Below are positions 1 to 10,000 of a DNA stretch of 64,000 nucleotides, in pieces. The stretch is taken from positions 992,001 to 1,056,000 of the forward strand of contig OX155952.1 of NCBI GenBank assembly GCA_944548615.1, read 5' to 3'. The position numbers were made by a program, and so were the translations under genes. The notes below the pieces were generated by a model, which was not told the origin of the DNA, made no database searches, and saw nothing but the letters and a program-made list of their open reading frames with translations. The first letter of the stretch is position 1; every line of letters starts with the position of its first letter. The stretch is from Micropterix aruncella. Lineage: Eukaryota > Arthropoda > Insecta > Lepidoptera > Micropterigidae.

Positions 1-400
1 AAGGTCTTTAAAGAAGTGATACAGAGATTTGTACTGCAGACCACGAGCGCCAACTTCCACTGCGTGAAAGTGAACAGTGAAGCCGTTTCCGGTGACGACA
101 TGTTCGAGATCACGGTACTCATTTAATTTGTACTCATGGTCTTTTGGGATATTTGAGTCCCATGAAACAGTTAATTCTACGATAAGGGCCATCTTTTGGG
201 AGATAGGGAGTAAAGGGGTATATCAGGACGGAGAGCTGTGCATCCAAAACTTTCAGACTGACTTGACCTCCACAATCCAATCTGAAACTTTCTAATTATT
301 GAGAAAGGTTTTGAATTGGAATATTATTTGCCTTTAGAGCCATCCTCCCGCACAAACTGTTTTGAAAGTTTGGAGAGTACTGTCAGACCCTTGTTAACAG
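1..400 (-). repeat. LINE 3' fragment, family A (C-terminal coding part)
   Basis: This stretch matches, base for base with scattered changes, the segments at 5214-5640, 39360-39800, 55000-55300, 62530-62755 and 63030-63185. Read on the minus strand, the better copies encode LTVPWESNIPKDHEYK, YHDL.NAVTRNGFTV and AVEVGARGLPAK, which resembles the C-terminal tail of a group of non-LTR reverse transcriptases. This copy is interrupted by stops and continues beyond the left edge. Family assignment rests on recall of similar tails, not on a search. Confidence 0.6.
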
Positions 401-1160
401 AAGTCACTTAGATGCTAATTACCTCGTGGATAACAGCAAGGACTTTGTCATGGCTGTAAGTGAACCATCCTTGATTTAAGGCTGAGTTACAGTCAGCTTA
501 AACATATCTAGCTGTGCAATGGGAATTCGCTACATAGGGGATACGAACTATTCACTAAACTATTCGAGTTTACTGGGTCTGGAAGTGTATGCTGAAAGGC
601 ATTTAAAGAAAAATTATGTGTTTTGCGTAATTTGCCATAAAGGCGTTCAATTATATATTCTCAGTTGTTTAGCGTATGATAAAAACAACATACACAAGTG
701 TATGCTTAATGATCACAACACTTAAAGCAAAGCCAACATAGCCATCCCCAAAGTCCCTTTGACTATAATCCAAAAGTCATTTGTGTATTTGGCCTTAAAC
801 CTCTTTCCTAACTTTCCAAAGTCAATACGGCATTTAGAACCAAAATTTTTGAACATAGAGTTAAACACAGGTTCATCACACATGCTATTTGTACATGCTG
901 TTGAACATTGTAAGGTAGACGACCTCGAAAAAATATTGCAATATCTTTAATATGCATACTTATTACTAAAAATAATATCATCTCTCTAAATACCTTTATA
1001 ACTACGTATAAACATACAAATATAAGGTAAAAGCATAAATAAGAAAGCCTTCAAAAAGGATTATTTTTATGTTTTATCTCGTAGGAATAATTCAATGTTT
1101 GATTGTTCATTATAAATATTGTCGGTTCACGTATTTGATTATTAAGCATTTATATTTTAC
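401..1160. other. AT-rich intergenic or intronic sequence
   Basis: No gene is recognised here. Short open frames at 519-725 and 759-950 show no family motif, no codon bias and no good splice signals. If the PREP gene continues to the left, this is intron. Confidence 0.5.
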
Positions 1161-1161
1161 T

Positions 1162-1375
1162 AGCTGCGCCCCGCGATTTCACCCGCGTGGTGATGGTAAA
1201 ATGGGATAATGATGACAGAAATCTATATATCTTTATAAATTATAGCCTATGTGTTATTCTGATGTGTAAGCTATATTATTGTAAAGTTTCATCAAAATCC
1301 ATTCTGTAGTTTTTGCGTGAAAGAGTAACAAACATCCATTTCGCGTTTATAATATTAGTAGGATATAGTAGGATT
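1162..1375 (+). repeat. Interspersed insect repeat (GCGCCCCGCG...CACCCGCG type)
   Basis: The block begins GCTGCGCCCCGCGATTTC and ends with a segment like TTTTTGCGTGAAAGAGTAAC followed by TATAATATTAGTAGGAT. This pair of motifs is familiar from a short repeat found many times in Lepidoptera and other insects. It is noncoding. Its class is not settled from this sequence. Confidence 0.55.
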
Positions 1376-1539
1376 TTGTCCGACTTTTATTATTATTAGT
1401 ATGGTTTTATTACTTATTTACTGCATTAGTTTTAGGCTATTGATTTCTTTATTATAATTTTTTTTGGTTGTTTCATTTTATATTTTTGATTATTTCTGGT
1501 TTAAATGTTTATACATTATTATGACACGTCTAGCTGTAT

Positions 1540-2085
1540 TTGCAATTTTGGATGAATAAAAGTCATCATGATCATCATCATCAGCCGGTAGACAATCACT
1601 GTTGGACATAGGCCTTCCCCATAGAATGCCATGATGAGCGGTCTTGAGCCGCCTCCATCTACCTACTACCTGCGGCCACGGCAATGTCATCGGTACATCT
1701 TGTGGGGGGCCATCCCACACGCGTCTGCTGGTTCATAGTCGCCATTCGAGAACCTTTTTCCCCAACGGTTGTCGGTTCTGCTAGCTATATGGCCTGCCCA
1801 TTGCCATTTCAAGTTGGTAATTTTATGAGCTATGTCAGTGACCTTGGTACTTCTGCGGATTTCGAGCATAGCTCTCTCTTCAAGGTTCTCAAGCATAGCT
1901 CTCTCCATAGCTCGTTGCGCGACTTTGAGCTTGTGTATGAGGCCAATAGTTAACGACCACGTCTCAGTGCCATATGTCATCACTGGCAACACGCACTGAT
2001 CATAGACTTTCGTCTTGAGGCTCTGCGGTATTTGTGATGAGAAGATATGGCGTAGTTTCCTGAACGCTGCCCATCCGAGTTGGAT
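1540..2085 (-). pseudogene. RTE-type LINE 3' end, reverse transcriptase C-terminus (broken)
   Basis: The minus strand encodes MTYGTETWSLT, VAQRAMERAML, TKVTDIAHKI and LKWQWAGHIASRTDNRWG, the characteristic C-terminal tail of RTE reverse transcriptases in insects. It then shifts frame into GRWRRLKTAHHG. A short duplication (ENLEERAML) and a frameshift break the frame. The plus-strand ATCATC trinucleotide run at about 1563-1585 is the element's simple-repeat 3' tail. It is a 5'-truncated, dead copy. Confidence 0.75.
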
Positions 2086-2168
2086 TCGTTATTATTATTA
2101 TTAGTATTATTAATATATTATACACTAGCAGCTTAAGGCTGATGCGTGTATATCACATGCACTTGTTT

Positions 2169-2870
2169 TTAAGCTTGTGACTGTTTTGCACTAAGAAAAT
2201 TGTCCAGTTTGTTTTTAAAGCTATTGACAGAGATAGCACTGATCACTTCCTCTGGCAACGCATTCCAAGCATCCACTACACGATTTGTTAAAAAATATTT
2301 CCTGGGGTTCGATGCTGCAATTGTCTTATTTAGCTTCAACGAGTGTCCACGCAGTTGCTTATTGGTGTTCAGGGTATACATGCTCTCAAGGTTGGGCACA
2401 CTGTAATAACCGTAGAGCATTTTGTAGCTTTCTATTAGGTCTCCTCGCTGCCTACGTTCCTCTAATGTCGTCAGGCGAAGTTCTTTCAGTCGTACTTCGT
2501 ATGGTTTGTTCCTCAGCGATAGCACCAACTTTGTTGCTCTTCTCTGAACTCTTTCCAGGTGCTCTATATCCTTCCGAAAGTAAAGATTCCATACCTGGTA
2601 GGAGTATTCGAGGAGCGGGCAAATGTAGGTTTTATAGAGCTTGAGAAAAAGTTCACTGGTGATAGTGGAAAAAGCTTTTCTTATTAAATATAGAAGAGAG
2701 TTTGCGTTGGCAGACCTATTTCTCGAAATTGAGTCTGCCTAGTCGGATCGACTAACCCAAATAAATATATTGGTCGACAGCTTCAATAGTATCGTTCCCA
2801 ACATGTACCAGTATGGGTGCGACATAGCCATTCAACTTGATTTTTGTCTTACCCATGTTCAATTTTAGAC
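2169..2870 (-). pseudogene. CR1-like LINE reverse transcriptase C-terminal fragment
   Basis: The minus frame at 2169-2528 encodes LTTLEERRQRGDLIE, LRGHSLKL, RKYFLTNRVVDAWNALPEEV and SVNSFKNKLD. This is the tail found after the thumb of CR1/Daphne-type reverse transcriptases. Weaker similarity continues upstream to about 2870, where reading frames are broken. Related fragments occur at 17060-17475, 26450-26735 and 59830-60240 in this window. Confidence 0.7.
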
Positions 2871-2950
2871 CTAACTATATATATATATATATATACACTT
2901 TAGGGTTTTTGGTTAGTAAAAGGGATAGAGTTGAGTACCTTAGCCGAACG

Positions 2951-3017
2951 TTTCGGAGCCCGTGGCTCCTTCCTCAGCGGCGAGAAGAATACTGGCATCC
3001 GCTGCTGTCACCAACGG
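2951..3017 (-). ncRNA. Mirror copy of the hammerhead-like core (left arm)
   Basis: Because the arms are reverse complements, the same core lies on the minus strand of the left arm: CTGAGGA at 2977-2971 and GAAA at 2954-2951. The two cores face away from one another in the palindrome. Confidence 0.35.
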
Positions 3018-3506
3018 CTACCCGCTTTTCTTCTGTGGTACTGGGAGAATGGTGATTTGGCGGGATGATAATGTGAATTTAAATTAAAATGGTTTAATTT
3101 TGAATTTAAAAAAATACATATTTTTTAAAATTTTATTAACAAAATATATTTAAAATAGTTGTAGCGCATGTGTGTTAAAAGTGTTTGAACTACATATGTG
3201 TGGGGAGGTGAGTGTGTGTGAGTATGTGTGTTGGATTGTGTGGGTGTGTGTATGCGTACATATTCATCGCATACACACACCCACACAATCCAACACACAT
3301 ACTCACACACACTCACCTCCCCACACATATGTAGTTCAAACACTTTTAACACACATGCGCTACAACTATTTTAAATATATTTTGTTAATAAAATTTTAAA
3401 AAATATGTATTTTTTTAAATTCAAAATTAAACCATTTTAATTTAAATTCACATTATCATCCCGCCAAATCACCATTCTCCCAGTACCACAGAAGAAAAGC
3501 GGGTAG

Positions 3507-3573
3507 CCGTTGGTGACAGCAGCGGATGCCAGTATTCTTCTCGCCGCTGAGGAAGGAGCCACGGGCTCCGAAA
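3507..3573 (+). ncRNA. Hammerhead-ribozyme-like core in right palindrome arm
   Basis: Bases 3547-3553 read CTGAGGA (consensus CUGANGA). They are followed by a possible stem II with arms GGAGCC and GGCTCC around ACG, then GAAAC at 3570-3574. Upstream, CCGTT at 3507-3511 offers CGU to pair with ACG after GAAA. The next bases GGTGA can pair with TCGCC just before the core, leaving one extra G. Hammerheads of this type are known in Penelope-like elements and retrozymes. Core and stem II fit well; the extra G and short stem III may mean it is degenerate. Confidence 0.4.
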
Positions 3574-3657
3574 CGTTCGGCTAAGGTACTCAACTCTATC
3601 CCTTTTACTAACCAAAAACCCTAAAGTGTATAAAAATACAAAATTTTCAATAAAAAA

Positions 3658-3759
<102 letters not shown>

Positions 3760-4058
3760 ACTGATCGCAAAATATAATAAACACATAATCCATGTTACTT
3801 ACCAAACACAAAATTTGTAATAAAATTCATATAAACAAAAATAGAAGCAACTTGACGCAAACGTGAGTATTAATCGCGTTGATAGTTTATTTGTCATTGA
3901 TTCGCAGTTCTCATTTCATTTTGGTTGTTTATCTAGTGTTACTCCTAGGATTTTTTTCGTTCTTCAAAACCTGATTGTTATGATGTTATGTTCGAAATGA
4001 TATTCATAATATAAATTACGAGACAATATAAGCCATAGAGGTAGCGACCATTGGAGTA
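3760..4058. other. No gene seen (PREP intron side)
   Basis: AT-rich sequence just downstream of the PREP exon 3 donor on the minus strand. I see no motif or open frame of note. Confidence 0.5.
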
Positions 4059-4143
4059 TCAAGCATCTGCATTGCGTCTGAGAGTAGCGTGCATAATTTT
4101 GTAGTCAAAAACAGAATAAGGAGAAAGATAAGAGAATACGTAC

Positions 4144-4367
4144 TCCTGATTTTGCAGTCCGGTATTCTTGTAGAAAAAATATCGCGATCCACCTTTAAAC
4201 GGACAGGAATATTTTGGATAATTCCACAATTCCGTTAACCTGGTGTTAATGTCGGCCTTCACATTGCAGTTGTTTATGTACGGATGTGTTACAGCATTTT
4301 GACTGTCGATGAACTTTTTTGTTTCCTCTGAATCGGGGTTTTCGAGCCAGCGATATGGATCTGCAAT
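4144..4367 (-). CDS. PREP: PREP exon 3
   Basis: The exon starts after acceptor TTTCTCCACAG and encodes IADPYRWLENPDSEET through KNTGLQNQ, the PREP signature N-terminal segment. The best donor is GGA/GTACGT, ending in phase 2. A weaker donor six bases further on (TAC/GTATTC) is possible. The next exon is outside the window. Confidence 0.85.
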
Positions 4368-7300
4368 CTGTGGAGAAACCATCGAATTGAGAGCATACTA
4401 ATCACAGAGGCAAACTCTGAAATAATATAAATAAATACAAATGGAGATGCCATGGAATTCATTGACAGTCGGGCCTAGCGTACTATCATTACACTTTTGG
4501 GGGGTAAGCGGTGTACTCCGGACTAACGACCGGTAATGGTAGGTTTATGACAGCTGTCATGCCATATGTGAGTGATAACTTTACCACCCATTCACTCTCA
4601 CTTCGAAGTCATAGAATTTGAGATGCGGAAATTGAGGTTTTAGATAGTTTTTCTATGAAGGAGTTGATTATAAGAAGACATATCAGAAGTCTTGGAGAGA
4701 ACCAATTTAAAAAAGTCTTATTTAATGGCCTAGTCAAGAATCCTGTATATGACTAAGAGATTTGGATAATGCTGATTTCTTATTCCAGAGCATCCTAATG
4801 TAAAATAACGGATAATTCATGATAATCAACTTTGCCAAAGAACGTAATTTTAATTTTTATTTTTATCGACGACGGCTGTATTGCTAGATTTGACAATTAA
4901 CTTAAATTTAGATATTTTTAATATACCCTCATCTATTTTCTTGACCATCATATTATTGCCTTGATAATTATGACTACAGACATTGAGCTCTTTTTTTGAT
5001 CAGCAATTCTGATTATTAGATTATTTTCTATTTATCAATGGTTTTCAAACCAATTATAATTTACTAAAATTAATTTATATTGCCACAACTATATAATGAT
5101 AGTTAATATTCTTTAATTAATTACATTATTTAAAATTTTAGAGACAAAGACGCATCCAAGTGTAGGAAAGCCTACCTACTGGAGCAGAAATAAATTGAAA
5201 TTGAAATTGAAAATTGATTATTTTCCTGGAGGGACGAAGATCTTTCAATAGATGAATCAGAAATTTGGCTGGCAGACCAGGAGTGCTAACTTTCACTGTG
5301 TGAAGATGAACAGTGACATTTGCAAGATTATGATATTTATTTAGTTTGTACTCATGGGTTTTGAAAATATTTGAAAATATCGAGGTCTTTGACTCCCAAT
5401 AAACTCTGAGACATTACTCCGAGAGTAAAAGATTATATCTGGACAGAGGACTGGACTGGACTTTCAGGAAAATAATACTGCTTAGAGACCGAATCGACCT
5501 CAAGAATCTAATCTGAAGCTTTCTCGAATTGATTTTTTTTTTGTAGTGAAATGTTTCTTTCTTTTAAGGCCATCCCGCACAAACTGTATTGGGGGTTTGA
5601 AAAGTACTGTCAAAACCTTGTTGGCACGTAGACATTCAGTTGAATTTGCCCATACAGTGTAAAGAAAATACAGCAGATTTCGGGGAGTTAAATCCCAACC
5701 ACCTGGATACATGCCTGACACTAGGTACATAGAATGCGGATTTTCCCTGATTCTCAATTTTTCTCAACTTTAATATTTTAATCAAAATAATTTAATTTTG
5801 GGCAGGGGGGGGGGGGGGCGTGTCCTTTATCTGGATACGTCCTTGCCCGCCACAGACTGCGGCGCACGACTATGTTTCACATGAGGCTTTAGCTTTGTTT
5901 ATTACCAGCTGCGATATAAATCAACACATTGCGAACCACGCACACGTTGTGCGCAACGGCGTGGCTATGTGACGTCAGAAGCACACGTGTGGGTTACCGC
6001 GGATGCGCCGGCTGAGCGAAGCTTTGTGACCACGGCAGCCACGTTTCCCCCCGTTCGCCCGCTTGTACCCCTTTTTTCCCCATAAACCGTTCCCAAACTG
6101 TCGCGAGCGCTTTACGACATGCATTTAAACACGTACGCTCTCTAAGGCAGAGTGGAAATGGCCGTTTTTGTGGCGTTGTTCAGTTAGCAGTATGTGGCCG
6201 TATGGCATCATCGAGCCACGTAGCTTCCGTGTCAAGCGTGGGCGTGTATCATCGTACACCGCAGTCTGTGGCGGCCTTGAAGCTATTGCACATTTTTGTA
6301 ATTTGTATTTTCTTAGTAAATGTAGTTATTAGCTGAAATGGCAATCAAAGAGCCCCAAATATTGTCCCAAATTGTACCGATCTCAGTTCAACAATTGAAT
6401 TGAACTTAGCTGCCATAGTTATTCTTTGTATAGCAAATGAGTACACTTTACCTCCCAACAAGATTCCTTATCTGTGACGCAAGCTGGCCTATTGTATACT
6501 TATACTGTCGTAGTAGTTCAAGTATTGTTAACTACCTATACTCTGTTCATTGAGAAAAGATAAAAAACAATAACATTTACCTGTTTACTTAAATTTAGAA
6601 ACCCCTCCCAGGTGAATTGTGAATTACCACCTTGATCAAAAAGTATCAGGAATCACCACCGTGTGGCGCTCCTAGTGTCCCGATTTCAATTTTCTTTTTT
6701 TGTTAAGTTAGCTGTCTGTTCGTGACATCTGGTAATATTTTCAGCTCGATAGCTTGACATTCGTAAAAGTTATGGCGTATATAGTGCCACTGCCTTTTGG
6801 TGTGTCGGCGATTTTTACGATTTTAAAAATGGAATTAACTTCGAAGCAACGAGTTGGCATTAAATTTTGTGGGAAAATCGGTTTCAACGGTGCGAAGACT
6901 GTGGAAATGTGTTTCGGCTGCAATACTCTATCGAAAACAAACTTTTATGTGTAGCACGAATGCGTCAGAACTGGTCTAACGTCCGTCGAAAATGACGATC
7001 GAAAACTGAGGAAAACGTCGAAAAATTGAAAGAAATGTTGACCGAAAACCGCAAATTGTCCATCAGAGAGATGGCAGAGGAGTTGAATATCGCATATGGA
7101 TCCGCTCACGACATTGTGGTTAATGATTTGGGCCTCAGACGTGTCGCTGCAAAGCTGGTGCCGAAAGACCTGAATTTCATGCAAAAAAGGGACCGACCGC
7201 GTTGACGTCGCAAAAGACATGATTTCCAAGGCTGAATCTGACCCAACATTCATCAAACGGATTATTACTGGAGACAAGACATGGATTTATGAGTATGACA

Positions 7301-9744
7301 AGCAATCCAGACATCAAACGAGTGAATGGCGTGCACCGAATCAACCATGACCGAAAAACCACTTCCTTTTCAGTTGAAAAAGAAGGCAATTTTCATGGAT
7401 TACAAAGGTTTTTTGTATCATGAATTCCCTTCCAGATGGCCAGACCGTCAACAAGGAGTATTATTTGGGTGTTATGAGACGTTTGCGTGAAGCAATTCGC
7501 AAAAAAAGAACGGATTTGTGGGCAAACAACTTGCAGATTTTTCACCACGATAACGCACCATCACAGAATGCGATCAATATCCGTGACTTTTTGGCCAAAA
7601 TCAACACAAATACCATCCAACAGCCACCGAATTCGCCTGGTTTGACTCCCTGCGACTTTTTCCTATTTGGTCGACTCAAGAAACCGCTCCGTGGAACGCG
7701 TTACAGCACCCAATATGAGGTCATGGAAAAATCGCTGACCCCTCTGATGGCCATACCGAAAATCGACAGCCAGACATGTTTCGAAGATTGGATCAAGCGC
7801 TGGCATAAGTGCGTTGCAGTCGATGGGGAGTATTTTAAACGGGACAATATCAATTTTGATGAATAAACTTGTATTTTCGATTTGTTAAATAAATTCCTGA
7901 TACTTTTTGATCAAGGCAGAGTTTACTTGTTTGTTTAATTTCTAAGTTTTCATATCTATTTTCTCAAGTCCAATGCAAAATTTTATGATTTTAGCTAAAT
8001 TTCCAAAAAGGGGATTTGGGGTTTAATTTAATTAAGTGCCTAGGGGACCTGGTTGTCGATGTGCAGGCTTGGCTGTAGATCACTAAATGTAGTGGCAAGA
8101 CTGTGTCATCAGAGTAACAAAATAATTGCCTGGGAGGCCGGTAGCTTTAAATGGTATACTGATGGGTCCAAATCGGGACTTAGGCTGCGGTATATATGGA
8201 GAGCGACCAAACTTCGAGAGAAGTGTAAACTCGGGGAAATACGCCGCCATATTCCAAGCGGAGGTATACGCCATTATTGAATGTGCGGATATCAACCTCC
8301 ATAAGAACTACGCCAACCACCGTATCTATATCCACTCGGATAGCAGGGCAGATCTTATGGCACTAGCCTATAATACCATTAATTCAAAGCTGATGCAAAA
8401 CAGCGTATCACTACTGAATTCCCTGGGCGAAAAGAACAGGGCAATTCTAAGATGGGTTCCCGGCCATGCAGGAATCGAGGGAAATGAAAAAGACAACGAA
8501 CTTGCTAAGACGGGAGCAAAGGGAACGTTATACGGCCCTGAACCTTGCTGCGGCGTACCAAAAGGCCTTGCAAACCTAATGCTCAAAAACACATGTTTAG
8601 AATAATCTGTCAACCACTGGAACAACACGCCAGGGTTGAATCATTCCAAAGCGTTAATTAAGGCTTACGACAGTAAGACTGCCCGTGAAGCATTATCACT
8701 AAATAGACAATCTACGCATACTGGTGAGGGCGCTCATGGGGCATTGTGGCTTGAACAAACACATGTACAACCTCAAGCTCCGGGACAAGAAAATGTGCAG
8801 GTTCTGCCAAGGGGCAGAGGAAACTCCCCTGCATCTCATGTGTGAGTGTGGCCCGCTGATACGTAAAAGATACAGCCACTTGGGTGGTCATTACCTCCAA
8901 CCTGAGGTAAAACAATCTGGCGCCAAAAGCCTGTTGAAATTCTTAAATGACACGAGGCTCAGCGCAGAACTATAGTAGGTGGCAAACACAATAGATCTGC
9001 AATGGTCACAGTGTTACAAGGCTCATAAAGACCTTTAAAAAAAGCCACACAACAAATAAAAAAATAAAAAACTAAATAATTTGTCTGCCATACGGTGTAT
9101 TTACTTATTGTCTGCCTTACTATTTGTCTTGCTATTTGTCTTACTATTTGTACTTACTATTTGTCTGCCATACGGTGTATGTATCTTCATTGTCATAAAT
9201 GTAAGGATGCCAAACTCACCTTAGTGCCATGATAATCCTCGACGATGGACTCGTCTCTCTTCGCAATCGGATAATCAAACATCGCGCGTTCTTTCCCGAC
9301 AACAAAACGACCAGTCGAATACTGAAAAACCACAAGATAGATTAGAAAATACACCGTCATGCTCGCGCGGGACCTTCAAAACAAAACTGTGTCAAGATAC
9401 TCAACAAACAGGTACTTTTGCGGCAAAAATAAAAAGGAACAAACTAGAATTGTCTTCCGCGCGGGCGTCGGTAAATCGATGTCACTAACAAGCAATTCCT
9501 TGATTTAATCGGATAAATTACAACCGTTTGAGCTCGTTTAGCATTTACGAATACAAATAGACGAATATAGGGGCGGGAAGCCGGATGATCGTAGGAAAAA
9601 ACGTACCGCTTTCCTCGGACACTGCTGAGAGTCGAAACCGACAGAAATACCGACCGATAGCGGTTTAACAAAATAAGCCGAAAGCAAACGTTGATACGCC
9701 AAAACCCCGATGGCGGGACAACCTCTGACAGCGGCAAACGTCAT
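4144..9744 (-). CDS. PREP: Prolyl endopeptidase, 5' part (three exons; gene continues left)
   Basis: Spliced gene for a family S9A serine peptidase that cleaves short peptides after proline, usually in the cytosol. Three minus-strand exons are visible: 9744-9607, 9321-9220 and 4367-4144. The junctions are in frame (0/0 and 0/0), and the last exon ends in phase 2. The predicted N-terminal domain has FDYPIAKRDESIVEDYHGTK, then ADPYRWLENPDSEET and ELWNYPKYSCPFK, then YFFYKNTGLQNQ, closely matching the start of animal PREP. The propeller and the catalytic Ser-Asp-His domain lie beyond the left edge. The first exon would add a basic, acid-poor leader of about 46 residues before the usual start; alternatively translation begins at the ATG at 9282-9280. 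The intron between exons 2 and 3 holds a dead mariner, a MITE, a LINE fragment and two family A copies. Confidence 0.85.
4431..4680 (-). repeat. LINE family A, 3' UTR end
   Basis: The plus strand carries the family A 3' terminal block: GCCATGGAATTCA, CTCCGGACTAACGACCGG, GACAGCTGTC and CACCCATTCACT, ending at a TAAATACAAATGG edge. The same block occurs at 24263-24450, 39203-39350, 55370-55550, 62295-62470 and 62788-62960. The copy is truncated and noncoding. Confidence 0.65.
4690..5210. other. AT-rich PREP intron sequence
   Basis: No gene or recognisable repeat is visible apart from short A/T runs. Confidence 0.5.
5214..5640 (-). repeat. LINE family A, coding-tail fragment
   Basis: This segment is homologous to 62530-62755 and 39380-39800: it has the GAAGATC...GAGATTT-like block, the GTGTGAAGATGAACAGTGA block and GCACAAACTGTATTGGGG. 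All minus-strand frames are broken. Confidence 0.6.
5650..5847. repeat. Terminal segment of a hAT-like element with poly-G
   Basis: AGTTAAATCCCAACCACC, GGATACATGCCTGACACT and CCCTGATTCTCAATTTTTCT match 19835-19920. The segment ends in a G run of about 14 and ...ATACGTCCTTG. The reverse reading starts CAAGGACGTAT, a common kind of hAT terminus. Related ends lie at 19745-20005 and 61310-61450. Confidence 0.45.
5848..6277. mobile_element. CpG-rich MITE with CCGCCACAGACTGCGG ends
   Basis: The left end reads CCGCCACAGACTGCGG and the right end is its reverse complement, CCGCAGTCTGTGGCGG. The 430-bp interior is unusually CpG-rich for this window and holds no open frame of note. CAGTCTGTGGCGGCC recurs at about 55840. 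There is a possible short duplication, CCTTG, at the flanks. The superfamily is not clear. Confidence 0.65.
6280..6629. other. No gene seen (PREP intron)
   Basis: AT-rich sequence between the CpG-rich MITE and the mariner. No motif or coding frame was recognised. Confidence 0.5.
6630..7916 (+). mobile_element. Degenerate mariner transposon
   Basis: The terminal inverted repeats are CCTTGATCAAAAAGTATCAG at the left and its reverse complement at the right. The 1,287-bp length is normal for mariner. The TA duplication is not clear at the edges. The transposase inside is broken, so the copy is dead. Confidence 0.85.
6829..7866 (+). pseudogene. Mariner transposase pseudogene (DD34D)
   Basis: The probable start is MELTSKQR. 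In successive frames one reads IITGDKTWIYEYD (first catalytic Asp), then FHHDNAPSQNA (second Asp), then NSPGLTPCDFFLFGRLKKPL (third Asp), and a C-terminal AVDGEYFKRDNINFDE. The frame changes several times and has stops before 7420. The last 148 codons (7420-7866) are open. The family's enzyme cuts and pastes DNA at TA sites in the nucleus. This copy cannot encode an active enzyme. Confidence 0.85.
8045..9060 (+). pseudogene. I-type LINE: RNase H domain plus C-terminal zinc motif, broken
   Basis: The first part encodes WYTDGSKS, then after a shift GCGIYGERPNFE, AAIFQAEVYAIIECA, YIHSDSRADLMAL, ILRWVPGHAGIEGNEKDNE and LAKTGAK, which are the conserved blocks of a LINE RNase H. A second frame at 8724-8975 gives GHCGLNKH and CRFCQGAEETPLHLMCEC, the usual zinc-knuckle-like tail. 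Frameshifts separate the blocks. The 3' part ends near an A-rich tail at 9035-9080. It lies in the PREP intron. Confidence 0.8.
9220..9321 (-). CDS. PREP: PREP exon 2
   Basis: The exon starts after acceptor TTTTTCAG and ends before donor GTGAGTTTG, giving 34 codons. It holds the conserved start of the mature enzyme, MFDYPIAKRDESIVEDYHG. The internal ATG at 9282-9280 corresponds to the usual PREP start in vertebrates. Confidence 0.85.
9607..9744 (-). CDS. PREP: PREP candidate leader exon 1
   Basis: The ATG at 9744 opens 46 codons beginning MTFAAVRGCPAIGVLAYQRL and ending CPRKA, followed by donor AGCG/GTACGT. It joins the next exon in frame (phase 0). The leader has several Arg and Lys and only one Asp, like a mitochondrial presequence. 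It is inferred; no family conservation can be shown here. Confidence 0.45.
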
Positions 9745-10000
9745 TTCGAATCAACTTTCAAAAAGAAAAAAAACGAACGCCGAATAAATTAAACTTTCTT
9801 TTCTGTTATATAATCGGTCGATTTAATATCCACTAACATACTAACCAAAAATCACGTTAAAATGAAATATATTTTTAAAAAATCAAACAATGACTCCAAA
9901 AAAGCATAAAAAAAATATGGCGCCGTCCGTGGCGCCATTTTTAAATTGAAAGTGTATGGCCCGCCATCTGGCGGCGGATAGCTATACTACTGAATGTCGC
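9745..10000 (-). promoter_or_regulatory. Presumed PREP upstream region
   Basis: Sequence just 5' of the candidate PREP first exon. No clear TATA box was found. GGCGCCGTCCGTGGCGCC near 9920-9945 is a short GC palindrome. The promoter role is inferred from position only. Confidence 0.25.

Larger units (their letters stand above)
2892..3632. repeat. Foldback element: 365-bp near-perfect inverted repeat
   Basis: Bases 2892-3256 are the reverse complement of 3268-3632, around an 11-base spacer centred at 3262. Matched positions at both ends and in the middle sum to the same value, so there is no net indel between the arms. The arms include GT/CA-rich runs next to the spacer and a (TA)n tract outside each end. 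The symmetry makes the same roughly 75-residue open frame appear on both strands; this is not evidence of a protein. Such a long palindrome could also be a cloning or assembly fold-over, but distinct flanks argue for a true foldback element. Confidence 0.85.

Noticed and set aside
3125..3399. Two near-identical 75-residue frames on opposite strands
   Set aside because: They arise from the palindrome's symmetry and GT/CA runs; there is no start context or family motif.
6741..7389. Minus-strand frames over the mariner
   Set aside because: They are shadows of the broken plus-strand transposase.
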